Origin: Vitis vinifera
Taxonomy: Eukaryota; Streptophyta; Magnoliopsida; Vitales; Vitaceae
Assembly (NCBI RefSeq): GCF_030704535.1
Contig: NC_081815.1
Coordinates: 635,001 to 699,000 of the forward strand
Direction: 5' to 3'
Length of the DNA: 64,000 nucleotides
This document shows, in pieces, positions 51,159-63,104 of this stretch (positions are counted from its first letter, which is position 1; every line of letters begins with the position of its first letter). Both the position numbers and the translations under genes were made by a program. The notes below the pieces were generated by a model. The model did no database searches and was not told the DNA's origin. It was given only the letters and a program-made list of their open reading frames with translations.

Positions 51159-51716
51159 CACGTGTTCTTTCCATTTTCCAACTTCCCAGACTACCCCTCA
51201 TCAACGCCGTGACCGCCTCACGACGTTGCGTTCCGTGCGCTTCTTTTCACACAAAGGCGTACAGAAAACGAACGCCCTTCAACCAAGGATCGTGAGACAC
51301 GTGGATGACGCAAGTTGGTGTACCTTCCGCGTGTCGATTTCTACTCCCTCACTCGCACATGGGCGCTTTCTTTTTCGTGAAGTCGGTAAAGTACAGATAA
51401 TTTTGTTGATTTTTTTTTCTAAAAAAAAATTATTTTGAGAATTTTTAATTAAACTGGTCGCACCCGTGTGGGAAACGCGGGAGAGGTTGGGAATGAACAC
51501 GTGGCGGAATGCAATGGGTGGTGGGTCGAATATTTTCCTGGTGATTGTGACGTTGGGGTGGGGTCTTTTTCAATTTTTAAATTTCAAATATTATTTTGGT
51601 ATTTACTGTGGGAGTCGCGGTTGTGGTGCGTTTGAGAATTGGAAAGTGAGAGGATATGTTTAAAAGTCACGGGCGACGGCTGACGTGTTATTAAAGGGCA
51701 TGGCATGAAGCACGTG
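51159..51716. promoter_or_regulatory. Cluster of four G-boxes (CACGTG) upstream of JAZ
   Basis: Perfect CACGTG palindromes occur at 51159-51164, 51299-51304, 51498-51503 and 51711-51716, about 344-900 bases upstream of the JAZ ATG. MYC2-type bHLH factors bind G-boxes, and JAZ genes are known direct targets of MYC2 in a feedback loop. That these particular sites work is inferred. Confidence 0.6.
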
Positions 51717-54700
51717 ATCTGCGTGTCTGCATTGATGTGTCTTCCTAAAGAAACAGCCTTCCATTTTCCAAAAATTACAACTCTACCCAACTCCAACTCC
51801 AACTTCGGTGGTTTTTCCACACTTTTATTTCAAATTATTTCTTCTTCATACTTATTCAATATTTATTAAAAAAAATGGTTTCCTTCATTTATTTATTTAC
51901 AATTTTTGTCTTTTAAATCTCACTTTAATAATATTTTTTTTGTTATACTCTAAATGTACCATATAAATATTTTAAAATTATGATTTTAATTTATATAATT
52001 ATTAAATATATTAGATAGTTTTAATTTTGTTTCTTTTTTATGAATAGGAAGCAACCAAACTTTGAATTTGGAAATTGACTGTTATGCTTAATTTCATTAA
52101 GCAAACAACACGGCATGTTTTGAGTGACTTATCTCTCTCCGACTATTCTGACCACATGATTTTTGAAACAAGCACAATTTTCTAAAAGAAAAAAGTGAGA
52201 GACAACTTCCGAAAAGACTGAAGTAAAATTAATATTAATATTCGCATCTATAATATATATCACATTTTTCATGCACAAGCAATTATTAAAAAAAATAATA
52301 TTATTATTGATGAATTTTTAGATTTGTAAAATTGATTTATAAATTTTTGTCAAACATCTATTATTTTTTAAATTAAAATATTTTTTAAAATCATTGTCTA
52401 ACAAATCTTTAATAGGTTTTTTATCAAAAAAAATCACCACAAATAATTTTTAAAATTTTAAAAATATTTTAAAGGTTTTATCAAATATCTCATTTAAAGA
52501 ATAGTTTATGTTAAAAATAAATTATAATAAAATTGTTTTCTTGAATAAACCTGTTTTGAAAATAAAATTGCCAAACATGACCACCTAAATCACAAGGAAG
52601 AAATGAAAGCGGTGCAGCTGATATTCCCACATTCACACATATATCTTCAAAGGAAGAGGTTGGTGGCACGTTACAATCAACAACTGATGGAAAATACCAT
52701 GATGGTACCACTAAATCAATCATAAGGCGTGTTTGCCTTATTACGGCAATCATATACGAGTTTGATCATATAAACAAAAATACCCATAATAAATTTGGTA
52801 TAATGGGGCGGCGGAGCAACGTGATGATCGCATTATGTGGTATAAAGGCGATATCAAGGTCTGGTTTGAGAGGATGCCATGTGGTATCGTGGAGTGGTGG
52901 ACTTGGTCCTAGCCCCTAGGTAGCTGGAGGCTCTCATGAATTTTCCCCTCACCTAACGCTCATTTTCAATTCAAAAGTTGAAATTTTCATATTGATTTCT
53001 TCTTTTTTTGGTTCAAATGTTTGAATTGCTTTTTGGGCTGCCTTGGACGTGTTGTAGCATTTTATCATGTTTCTGGAAGGATTAGATAAAATTTATGATA
53101 TTGTATTATGGTAAATTTTTAATTTTATAATGTTTTTATTATGAAATTTTGTTGGCAAGAAAAATGAGAGTAACCTCAATGATAACATTTCTTTATGATA
53201 ATTTTTGCTAATAACAATCAACTAATTTTAAAATATGAAAATTTATTATCTTTCATATGTTAGGTTTACGTGCTAATCAAAACCGAAAAGGGTTGAATCA
53301 TGAATGTAAGAATAATACGGGTCATAATATAACAAAGATAATTAAAGAATAATTTGCATATAAAACAAATAGAAAATGATATAAAGAACCAAGTTCCGTC
53401 TTATTATAATAATCAAAATTAAAATTAATGAAATATGGAGTCGTAATTTGAGTGAATTAGCTTGGCCTAACTTGATGTTTGGGTGGACTTGATAAAAAAA
53501 TTTTAATACTCAAGTCGAGCTTACGTTAATCTTTTTTCAACCCGAATTTAATTTAAATTGAGATCAGGTTAAGATCCAAACAATTTAAATTAAATTTAAT
53601 GTTTTTATAATATTATAATGTTTATTATATTGTATAATAATATTTATTTTCTTTTTAGATTTAAAAAAAATATATCAAATTTTAATTATATCCTATACTT
53701 TTTCCTTTTTTTTAAATTATATATATATAATATTTTTTAAAAACTATTTTGAATCATGCAATCTAACAAACTCGAGCCTAATTCAATTGATTCAGATTAA
53801 AAAAATGAAATTGAGTTGGGTTTGAATTAAGTACTTTGGTTAAAGTTTATGTTAAATTAAACTTGAATGGATTTTTTAATTTGAATGACGATGATGTCCG
53901 AATTAAAGTCATAGTAGAGGCTAGAGAGTAGAGGGATACATTTCTTAATTGTCTTTTAGTAATATTTCCCACTAAATCCCTTACAACAACTCTGACAGTA
54001 CCGGTGCAAGGCAGCAAAGCAAAGAAAACTGGTAAAGTACCAAACAATATAATCGAGACTCGAGGGTGAGATCCTTCTGGTATGGTACTGAGTCCACTGA
54101 CAAGGTTGGTATCATAATAAAACCTAACAACCAATATAATAGCTAATTTTCATATATATATATATATATATATTAAATAAAAAATGAAAATAATATAAAA
54201 AGATGTACATGAATAATGAATTCATTTTCATTTCTCATCTATTAATATGAATGCATTACTTATTAGAATAGGAGACAAGTAAATTCATGGAAACCACAAA
54301 CTCAATCTTACTATAATTTTGATTTTGATTTTTTTTTCTGTATTATAATTCACTTTTATCCTCATTCTTATTTTTCTTCTTCTTAGAGTTCCAACATATC
54401 AAACACATGTTATATACTTACTAAAACATTTATAAAAACTATTTTAAAAGAAAAACATATGATAGAAATGAATCATTTTTTTAAAATCCCCTATTATTTT
54501 ACATTATATACACACTCTAATGAGTAAGAACGAATAAAAAAAAAAAAAATTTCATTTTCACTCACAAATGTGATTTTTAGAATGAGATTTAAGTTGAGTA
54601 TGAAAGTAAATGTTATATTTGATAATTATTTTTAAAATAGTTTTAAAAAATAATTTTTAAAAATAATTTTTTGATATTTTATAAAATAAATATCTGTTTG

Positions 54701-56259
54701 AAAATTTAAAATATTTTTAAACTATTTTATTTTAGAGAATAAAAAATTATTTTTGAAAATAATTAACAAATATACCCTAAATTTTACAAAATGACATAAA
54801 ACAAAGACGACAATATATCATAAAAATCTTTAATAAAATGATGGATATAATAATTTGTCACCCAAATTCCTTCTACAAAATAAAATATATTTGTGTCCCT
54901 TATCTTACTCATTTAAAGATTCGAAAAGTAAAGCAAACAAAATGAGGGAAAAACAGGACACAACTCATGACTTTCAATCAAAGCATGAAGGAAGCAAGCA
55001 ACAAGCCTTTTATGCTTTGTGGGTTTGGTATGATGGGGCTTTTTCTTGTTTATCCTTTTTGTGCATCTTCAATGAACTTGTGATAAGTTCAATGCAGAAA
55101 TGTAAACTGTGGACCCGTTGCAGCTCTATCACTCATCACCATCCATAAATGGAGTAAAATGGAGTACGCAAGTTCCTAAGTAAACATGGGCTGCTTCAGT
55201 TCAATGTATTATCACCACTTGCATGCTTTTTCAAGCTATACTTCGTTATTTTTATCATCATTAGCGCTATAAAATTGTTATTTTTGTTCAGAATGTTGCA
55301 TTTGCTTTATCAAAACGCTTGAATTGCTTTCTTTGTTTATCATTGAATTTCGGATATATATTTCTTTTAATCATGTAGATGTGATTTAAAATCAAGAAGA
55401 TCAAAAAGTCAGTCCAATGCAAGAAGTATAGTTGAAAAGAAGGGTCATTTTGAAAGATTAAACTTCAATTCAAATATATTAAGATTATCCCTTTTCAAAT
55501 ACAAAACATGGCGGTGAACCTAACTTTGTGTGTCTTTATCCAATTCTTTATGGAATTAAAATAAACAAATTCGTAAGGGTCAACAAGAACAAAATAGTGA
55601 AGGAATTAAACTCCTGCATATACTCGAGAATTTCCCAAGTCAAAAAAGGCTGGCATTCTGTTCTGTCTTCCACCATGACCCATCTTCCAAGTTCCACGAT
55701 TCCAATTTATCATCAACATGTTCCTATTGTTTACCCACCCACCAAGGGGCTGAAGAGCAAGAGGACTTGTCTGGAAGAAGAGAAAAATCCAAATCTTTTC
55801 TCCACTCAAAATGTCCCCTTTTTTCCTTCAGTTTTGGAGGTCCATCGCTGTTGCATAAGCACGCAAAATCACAATGATGATGGAAATATGAATCTGCACA
55901 TGGTGGTCAATATTTCCCAAAAACAAGGGGAAGAAGCAAAAGGAGACAAAGGGAAATGAGTTAAAGAAACTCAGTTCTAATAGCCTCTCACATTTGATGC
56001 TCCTGGTATTGTGCATTTCTCAATAATCTTGGGAAAATATAAACATCTAAATATTTTCCTTATATACAAAATCCATGGAAATAAGAAGGTGAAAAAAGGG
56101 CAACAAGGAACAAAAAAGGAAAAAAAATGAAAAAAAAGAAGAGAAGCAGAGTAGTAAGATCAACTGCTCCAACTGATTGCAGCCAGGGGATCTACACAGC
56201 CGTAGAAGTCATTGACATCCCAAAAGACAAGCCGCAGAAAATGAAAGCCCAGAGCTTCA
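51717..56259. other. Intergenic region between JAZ and the GH28 gene
   Basis: AT-rich, with MITE-like stretches at about 52290-52560 and 54600-54780 and an AT microsatellite at 54152-54172. The 3' UTR of the GH28 gene probably fills much of 55980-56259. A 143-codon open frame at 55528-55959 (+) has no recognisable domain and no clear gene signals. I see no supported gene. Confidence 0.5.
54152..54172. repeat. AT microsatellite
   Basis: An AT dinucleotide run of about ten units in intergenic DNA. Confidence 0.85.
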
Positions 56260-59109
56260 TCAAAAATCATAATCTATGTCTGTAACATTCTGGGATTTTG
56301 AGTGCTTAATTAGCTGCTCTTGTTCGTCATACCGATCAAGGTTCTCACAAGGGGCAGGAAAGACCGTCCCTATCACCCGACCTTCAACATAGGCACACTG
56401 GAATATATGCTTCTTCTTGTATGTTATCCCCACTGACATATCCCGGAAAGTGACCTTCTTCACTGGAATTTCTTCACTCCCATGGATTCGAACAGGCACT
56501 CGAACTCCCTGGCCATGTACCCCAGTGAAACTTATGTCCTCAAGAATTGGGAGAGCCTTTGGATCAAAACCATCATCAGGGTGTTCATTATAGTCTGTTT
56601 TGATGACAATCCCAACTCTGACATTGTCAAATGTCAGATTTCTATAGTTTATGTGCTGAACATATCCACCTCTTCCTGGGCTGGTCTTGATCCGAACAGC
56701 ACGCCTTGAGTTCCAAACAAGAAGGTTTTCCACTGTGACATTTGAGACACCACCAGACATTTCACTGCCTATTGATACACCAGCACTGTTGGATAAACCA
56801 GCCAACATACTCAGTTACAATCTTAAGATACACAATTTACTACATGCTACATCACCTATGGGGGGGGGATAGACTCATTGAAGACTATTCTGGGATAGTA
56901 TTTTAAAGGCATTAGCCGGTTAGGAGATATGCAACATGTCTCAGACACCAGTCTTCAAAAAATAAAAAATAAAAAAATAAAAAGGAAGAATAAAAGAAAA
57001 AAAATTCAAATTAGTCAAATTTTGTGCACCCAGAAATTTGGCCATATAACTGTAAGCCATGAGATTTGTGCCCAATATCCAGCCATATATCTATTCCCAG
57101 CATGCAACAATGCAAATACTCAAGCCCCCACAAACAAGGAAAAAAAAGAAGGAATAAAGTTAAAGGGCTTGCATGCATAGGCAGAGAAATGCCCAAGATT
57201 CATTGTTTGGGTGTGCAGATGCATAACAATCATGCACACAGAATGATGAAGGTTTGCAGAGCAGAAAGCATCATATGTAAAAGCTCTCACCTGACCATAG
57301 AGCGAATGACAAGGTTTCTGATGAGAATGTTTACTGAAGGTCGTCCATAGGCAACTCCATACTGATCCCAACCACTCTTTATTGCAATTCCATCATCTCC
57401 AACACTAATATAACAGTCTTCAATCACCATATCCTCACATGAATCTGTTTATGCAATAAAGATTGGTTGAAGTCACTGATACTGAATATAATATAAATAA
57501 TTAAGGAAAAACATTCATGAACTTGGAAGTACTAGGGCAAATGCAATCACTGAAATAATATAGGGTACATGTTACCCTGACATCAGCAAAGTAATAACTT
57601 ATTTTAAAGAAAGAATTGGAATGTTGAACTACACTTCAAACAGACACCATTGTTTCTAACTCGTAATTGTCTTATAGTTCGTTTTATTTGGGACCAAACT
57701 GAGAATTTAATGGAGGTTATGCCTGCATACAGCTGAATGGGGAAAAAAAGATTCTTGTAGCTGGCTAAAACTAGTAGGGATTGTTAAGTCAACTTAGTTT
57801 GGGGCCTATCCAAGTGCCAGAAATATATAAATGAAAAATAAAATCAGTGTTTCATATCAATCAACCAGTGCACCATGCCTACTAAACAAACTCATGCCCA
57901 GGAACAGCAACCATTTAGTCCATCATAGATTTCATTTATAAAAAATAAGTTAGCGGAATGCACTTACCAGGATCTATTCCATCAGTGTTTGGAGCTTCAA
58001 ATATGGGAGCCAAAATTGTAACATTTTTAATTGTCACATTCTTGCAGTCATATGGATGGAGTGTCCAAAACGGAGAATCGCGTAAAGTTATGTTGGAGAT
58101 AACAATGTCGCTTGACCACATTATCTGAACAAGTGGACCCCTAGTGTGGTTGAGAAGCTTTTGGCGATACTTCTTCCACCAAGTTTGGCCCTGTCCATTT
58201 ATGGTACCATTATGCCCTGTTGGTCAGTGATGACAGATAGAATCAGACAAAGTCAGCAACGAAGTAATCTTCAAGACAAAAAGTATGAAGGTATAGTGTC
58301 CAGCGTGGCTACAACCATTCCAAAACCTTAACCAGTCAAATGCATAGAACTTAGATAGCTAGTGGTCAAGGAAAAAAAATCCCCATAGCAGGTAGAATTG
58401 TTTAATCAATCAGATTTGTACTCTATATCGCATCCACGAGATAATTGAATGATGAAATGATTGCACTAATTCAATGGTGATACATATCCACGATGAGGCA
58501 TGGAAAGAAAGCAAGCGTCTTCTTTGCAGGAATCACTTGAGGCACAAAAGACTTGCAATAACAAATGTTTTAGTTTATCAAAAAACAAATGTTGCTGAGA
58601 TCCATGATTAGGACTACTACCTCAGGTTTTAGCCTCTTCTTTCTAATCCTTCTCCCTCCCTCCAAGCACCTTCCCTCCAAGGAAAAGACCAGAGTTTTGT
58701 TGGAGTCCAAAAAAAGGAATAGATATATTTGCACCAATATTTACACTAACTTGAAACATTCTTTCAAACAACTTACTCTAGTAGGGACATGTACTGGGCA
58801 TTCAAAGAATAGATTGGGCTTAGACCAGACCCAATACAAGTTATTAGTTCTAGGGAGGCCATAAACTAAAAACAATTTTAAAGATAAAAACAAATGTGAA
58901 TATTTTTTAGTCAACATCCAAGTCTACACTTTGGCCATTTAACAGGAATAGTACTTCAACTCAGTGGCAAAAGGAAGAAATATCTGACCTGTTATAACAA
59001 CATCCTTAAGATTTTGACCATGAATCAAACTCCCATATCGAGCTCCACGATGCTCTCTCCCATACCCATATGAAGGCAAGGGAGGCATCAGTGGCCAATA
59101 CTTCTCATC
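56260..59109 (-). CDS. Polygalacturonase-like glycoside hydrolase GH28 (5' truncated by window)
   Basis: Secreted pectin-active hydrolase family with a right-handed beta-helix fold. Four exons are visible on the minus strand: 58989-59109, 57968-58216, 57291-57444 and 56260-56785. They join in frame and give the C-terminal 349 residues; the signal peptide and first helix turns are not found up to 64000 and should lie beyond it. Visible motifs are GTINGQGQTWW, then NTDGIDPDS (catalytic Asp), GDDGIAIKSG (the paired Asp), and RIKTSPGRGG (substrate-binding Arg-Ile-Lys). At the place where typical plant polygalacturonases have GHGxSIGS, this protein reads SAGVSIGSEMSGG, so the usual His is absent. 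That wording is shared by a distinct plant clade resembling bacterial exo-polygalacturonases. The last exon is long and ends in a polar tail (VTDIDYDF). Introns are 772, 523 and 505 bases. Confidence 0.9.
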
Positions 59110-60919
59110 CTGTTAAATGTCACATAAGAAGAAAGAACCAAAATAAGCCAAACTTCGCTTATACGATAAATGCTAACACTAGTCATAATATGATAGTTTA
59201 TTGAATATCTAATTTGTATGCCTCAATTTAGAAAACATGCAAGGTGTATCAACTCAACCAAGTCAAATTCAAGAGAAACCATACGTCAGAATTCTCAGTT
59301 TGGGACAATATACTGCATCATATAACTAACTATATATTATCCTACAGATATCTTGCATCCTGTGCAAGGTCTTCAACAATATGATACATATCAGGAGATG
59401 ATATAGATGTTGCAATGTTCCAGTACAAGATAAATCACCAACTAAGAAAATCTAGAAAGTGATTGATATTTGGGAAATATAAGATCACATTGTTATATAT
59501 CACAAATATAAAGTTGGCATCATCTAAAAGCATACAGACTCAACTTCATTTTGGACATATGTGACAATATATTGCAACATACAATGCCATAATGCCAAGC
59601 ATAAAAGTTCTCAAACTCCCTTTTGTCTCTTTTTCTCCCTTCATTCTCATTTCTTCAGTTTTCTACTTTTGCCTGTAACCAACTTAATTTATCCTTTTGA
59701 AACTTAAAAGTTCGTTTCTACTTCAATGAATTTGTAACCTTTATGATGGATTGCCACCTTGAAAGTTCCCTTGTGGGATAATGGGTTTTTAATTTCTAAT
59801 AGCTTGCCCATATCTTATATTTAAGCTTAATTTTTACTATTTAGAAGACCATTTTTTAGCTTAATGTCTGCCTGATGTGAATGAACTTCTATTATCAATT
59901 CACTACCATGAACTTATTACATATCATGTGTTTCTATAACAATCTTTACTTCACTAACTAAAGGGGAAAAAGAAGAAAAGACGAGGGAAAAAAAATTCAA
60001 CTAATTCAGAAATTCCAATGCATGGCTCTCTCAAATCAGCTAGATACCCTTTGCATCACACTAGCTGACAGATGTGCAGGTGCAAAAGTTTTTTTTCCTG
60101 TTGTCAGTCAGAGGCCTCAAGGGCCCTAGCATGAATGTTAACACTAAGTACAGCTATGTACTGATTAAATAACTATATGGCCAGTCAATAGACATTTTAT
60201 GATGCCCAAAATCCACATTCATGCTTATGGTATTGATAAATAATCCAGTATGAGCTACATTAGAAACCAATTGCAACCATATGCTGATATCCAAGAACCA
60301 AAGTCAACAATTGAAAAGATCAAGAGGAGAATAGAGAGCCAAAACATCAGTTCATGGCAAATCAGTTCACATAATTCCAGCATTCCTGTTTAACAAAAAA
60401 AATCAATGCTACTGAGGGTGGGGAAGTTGAAAAGGAAAATAAACTATCCTTTTTATGGGCAATGACAAGGGCATGGGACTACCAAACCGTAAGATTCCTA
60501 TATCATCAAACATTTGGTTTCAAAATACCTCACCCCTTATTAGGGTGGATATCCACTAGCCTAAAGGATGGGCAAGTGAATGCCACAAAGATGCATTGTT
60601 TATTAAAGATCGGAAGTCCTTTTCTTCATTTAAATTTGTCGAGTTTGGTGCTGTTTTGATTGGGATCTCTCTTCATATGGGTAGTGTTTGGCACTCTGAC
60701 GTTAGCCTTCTCAGATTTGGTGACCACTGATTAGCAATTCATTAACACTTAACAGTTCAAACTTCAAATCCTAAAATTTGGTAGATATAGTATATATTAG
60801 TTCCCCAAATGGTTTACTTATAATTCAAATCATAAAATACCAAATTGAAATCCTAACTTTAGACTAGTTAAGGTAGGTTTATTCACCTATTTAAGAGAAA
60901 CTGCTTAATAATTAATAGT
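59110..60919. other. Upstream intron or flank of the GH28 gene
   Basis: No further GH28 exon can be read here on the minus strand. The sequence is AT-rich and non-coding, with one unremarkable open frame at 60462-60659. It is probably part of a large intron extending past the right edge. Confidence 0.45.
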
Positions 60920-61074
60920 TGGTAGACTAAATGATGAGGATGAATCTTCAAGATATATATCAAGAAAGAGAATTAGTATTAGTTGTAATTAAAGTAGGAT
61001 TAATATTACTTGGAATTAAATTATGATGAATATTTGTTGGAGTCTAATTAAGATTAGCTAGTTGAGTTATAATA

Positions 61075-61188
61075 TAATTAGAATTTGAGTCATGATAGGT
61101 TATTAGAGTCCTAGTAGTCTTTGAATGTTATAATTAGAATTAGAATCATAATAGGTTATTAGAGTCCTGGTAGACTTTGGATTTCTTA
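61075..61188. repeat. 56-bp tandem repeat in the LTR
   Basis: Two units, each starting TAATTAGAATT and containing ATAGGTTATTAGAGTCCT, lie in tandem in the U3-like part of the LTR just before its TATA-like motif. Duplicated enhancers are common in LTR promoters. Confidence 0.8.
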
Positions 61189-61478
61189 GAGAAGCTTATA
61201 AATAGGCTAATCAATGTAAATCAAAGGGATGATTTGATATGAATAATATTATATTTTCTTTCATTGCGAGGTTGCAACCCTCAATGGTGAGACTCCATTG
61301 ATTTTTTTCTAGGTGAGACTCCTAGAAGGCCTTAGTGAGACTCTAAGGTTTTCCATTTTTTCTTCATTGTTTCTTCTATCTCTCTATTTCTTATCTTACA
61401 ATTTTCTCTACTATAAAATTTATTCTTTGTTCATTTCCTTACACCCTAAAAATAAAACCCTCACCTACCTACCCTTAA

Positions 61479-63054
61479 GGCAATGTTTGGTTCCCGGAAA
61501 ATACGAAAGAAAGAAAATTGGGAGGAAAAATGGAAGGAAAGAAAAAGCTAAGGAAAGGAATATAAATTTTTTCACTTGTTTGGTTATTCATGGAAAATTC
61601 AAGGAAAAAAAAAGTCAAGGAAAAATGGAAGGAAAACAAAATCAACAATTTGTCTTAGATGATTATCAATTTGTTGAATAATAAAATAAATTTTGTGCTC
61701 TTATTTTCTAAAAATCAGTTTTGCAAAACTATTGCAGAAACATATAACCAACCCACATCCTAACTCAAAACATTGCTCCTTACTCACAGGAATTTATGTG
61801 AAAATCAATACTTAGATAAACCAAATTCAATAATCTTAGAAATCACACACAAGCAACCAAATTTCCAACAAATTAACACTGCATTTATACGGACCTTTAT
61901 ACACCTTGCTAAAGGAATATACATCTATTATGCCCTCACTATTGCATTAATCCACAAGATGCCATTAATCCAATCACAAACTACACTAATCCATCCAGGA
62001 TATTTAAAATTTAGTAAAGTATTTGAGACCGTTACCAATATACTTTCTAATTCTTCTTGTAAAAACAAAAACACTATTTTAAGTAATTTAACATCTAAAA
62101 TTTTGAATCAAAAAGATTTCTTTAATAAACAATTTATCATAAAGTTTTCAAATAAAAAAAAGAAAATTTTTAATTTTTTCTTCTTCAATTATTATATTTA
62201 TTTTTTTAATTAAATAAATATTTTTTAAAACTAATTTGGCTACTTTTTTTTTTAAACTATACAAAATTACCATTTAAAAAACGTGGGAGTTAATTTACTT
62301 TGCTAACTAACTGCCAAATAGACGACGTAGTAACTGGCAATCAATAAAACAAGAAGCCGTGAGATTAACGACGTCGTTTTGCGAAACGTTGATCAATGAA
62401 ATAAGTCTTGGAAAACCAGCGTCCATAGCAATCTCTGCTGCTGCAGACCAACTGACAGGGATCGACTGTTCCACGTGGCTATCAGATAATGCTTCAACCA
62501 GCATAGAAAGAGGGAGAAAGAGACAAAGGTTGAGTCCACAAAGGCCACGGGTTTGGTGGGAGGAACGGAAGGACGACAATGGTTGAAATCGGGAAGACGA
62601 AGCTTGACTCCGGGTGGCTCGTCGCTAGATCCACTGACATTCAACTCACTGGAACTTAGCTCACCACCACTCACCCTCCCGCTGGCCCCACCACCCCCTA
62701 GATGGACCAAATCTACGCCGCCGCAAAGGAGATCGCCTGCTTGAGGGCCAAGGTGGCAGAGCTGAAGGCTAGGGTGGAGAAGCTAACCAGGGAAGTGGGG
62801 AGAGGGAGGAGATGTTCGTGAAGACGATACCAGAGCCCGATAAAATTTTCCCCCACTTTTCCCTTCTTTTTTTCTCTTATTTTCCTCATTATTTTTTAAG
62901 GAAAATAGTAGGGAAAATATCATGATATTTTCTTTAATATTTTCCTTTATATTTTTTTTCCATCATATTTTCCGTATCACCCAAACTAAAGAAAATAATT
63001 TTCCACATGATTTTTTTTCCTTTCCTTTGCATTTTCCGGGAACCAAACTTAGCC
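61479..63054. mobile_element. Non-autonomous PIF/Harbinger-like element, 1,576 bp, nested in the solo LTR
   Basis: The terminal inverted repeats are GGCAATGTTTGGTTCCCGGA on the left and, read inward from the right, GGCTAAGTTTGGTTCCCGGA; the match extends further inward as A/G-rich sequence. Both sides are flanked by TAA (61476-61478 and 63055-63057), the three-base duplication of Harbinger elements. A second set of terminus-like sequences lies about 70-95 bases inside each end (from 61574 and from 62986 inward). No transposase can be read, so the element is non-autonomous. The centre (about 62330-62860) is much richer in G+C than the rest and is discussed separately. Confidence 0.75.
62330..62860. 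other. GC-rich internal cargo of the Harbinger-like element
   Basis: This block stands out from the AT-rich element around it. On the plus strand it contains a short open frame, 62702-62821, reading MDQIYAAAKEIACLRAKVAE and onward, 39 codons of strongly coiled-coil-like sequence (heptad Leu/Val with many Lys, Glu, Arg). Other open frames on both strands (62307-62579, 62393-62710, 62359-62586, 62553-62744) have no recognisable domains. It also carries ACGACGTCGTTT at 62368. It may be a captured piece of a host gene, but I do not recognise the source. Confidence 0.4.
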
Positions 63055-63104
63055 TAAGTGTAGGCAACCATCCTAGGGTTGTCCTACGTCACTAAAACAA
63101 TAGT

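Larger units (their letters stand above)
60920..63099 (+). mobile_element. Solo LTR (about 600 bp) interrupted by a Harbinger-like element
   Basis: It starts TGGTAGACTAAATGATGAGG and ends CTACGTCACTAAAACA, with TG...CA ends. It is flanked on both sides by the same five bases, ATAGT (60915-60919 and 63100-63104), a perfect LTR-type target duplication. Without the inserted element (61479-63054) and one copy of its TAA duplication, about 600 bases remain. A promoter-like TTATAAATAGG lies at 61196-61206, as in an LTR U3/R border, and a 56-base tandem repeat (61075-61130 and 61131-61188) lies just before it. No internal retrotransposon genes are present. The borders rest on the TG...CA ends and the duplication. 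Confidence 0.65.

Noticed and set aside
55640-55690. Resemblance of GGCATTCTGTTCTGTCTTCC to the miR394 sequence
   Set aside because: Only the first part agrees and no matching hairpin arm is visible nearby, so it is not a supported miRNA gene.
55528-55959. 143-codon open frame on the plus strand
   Set aside because: No recognisable domain, low-complexity ends, no clear promoter or splice context. It could be a chance frame; I do not call it a gene.
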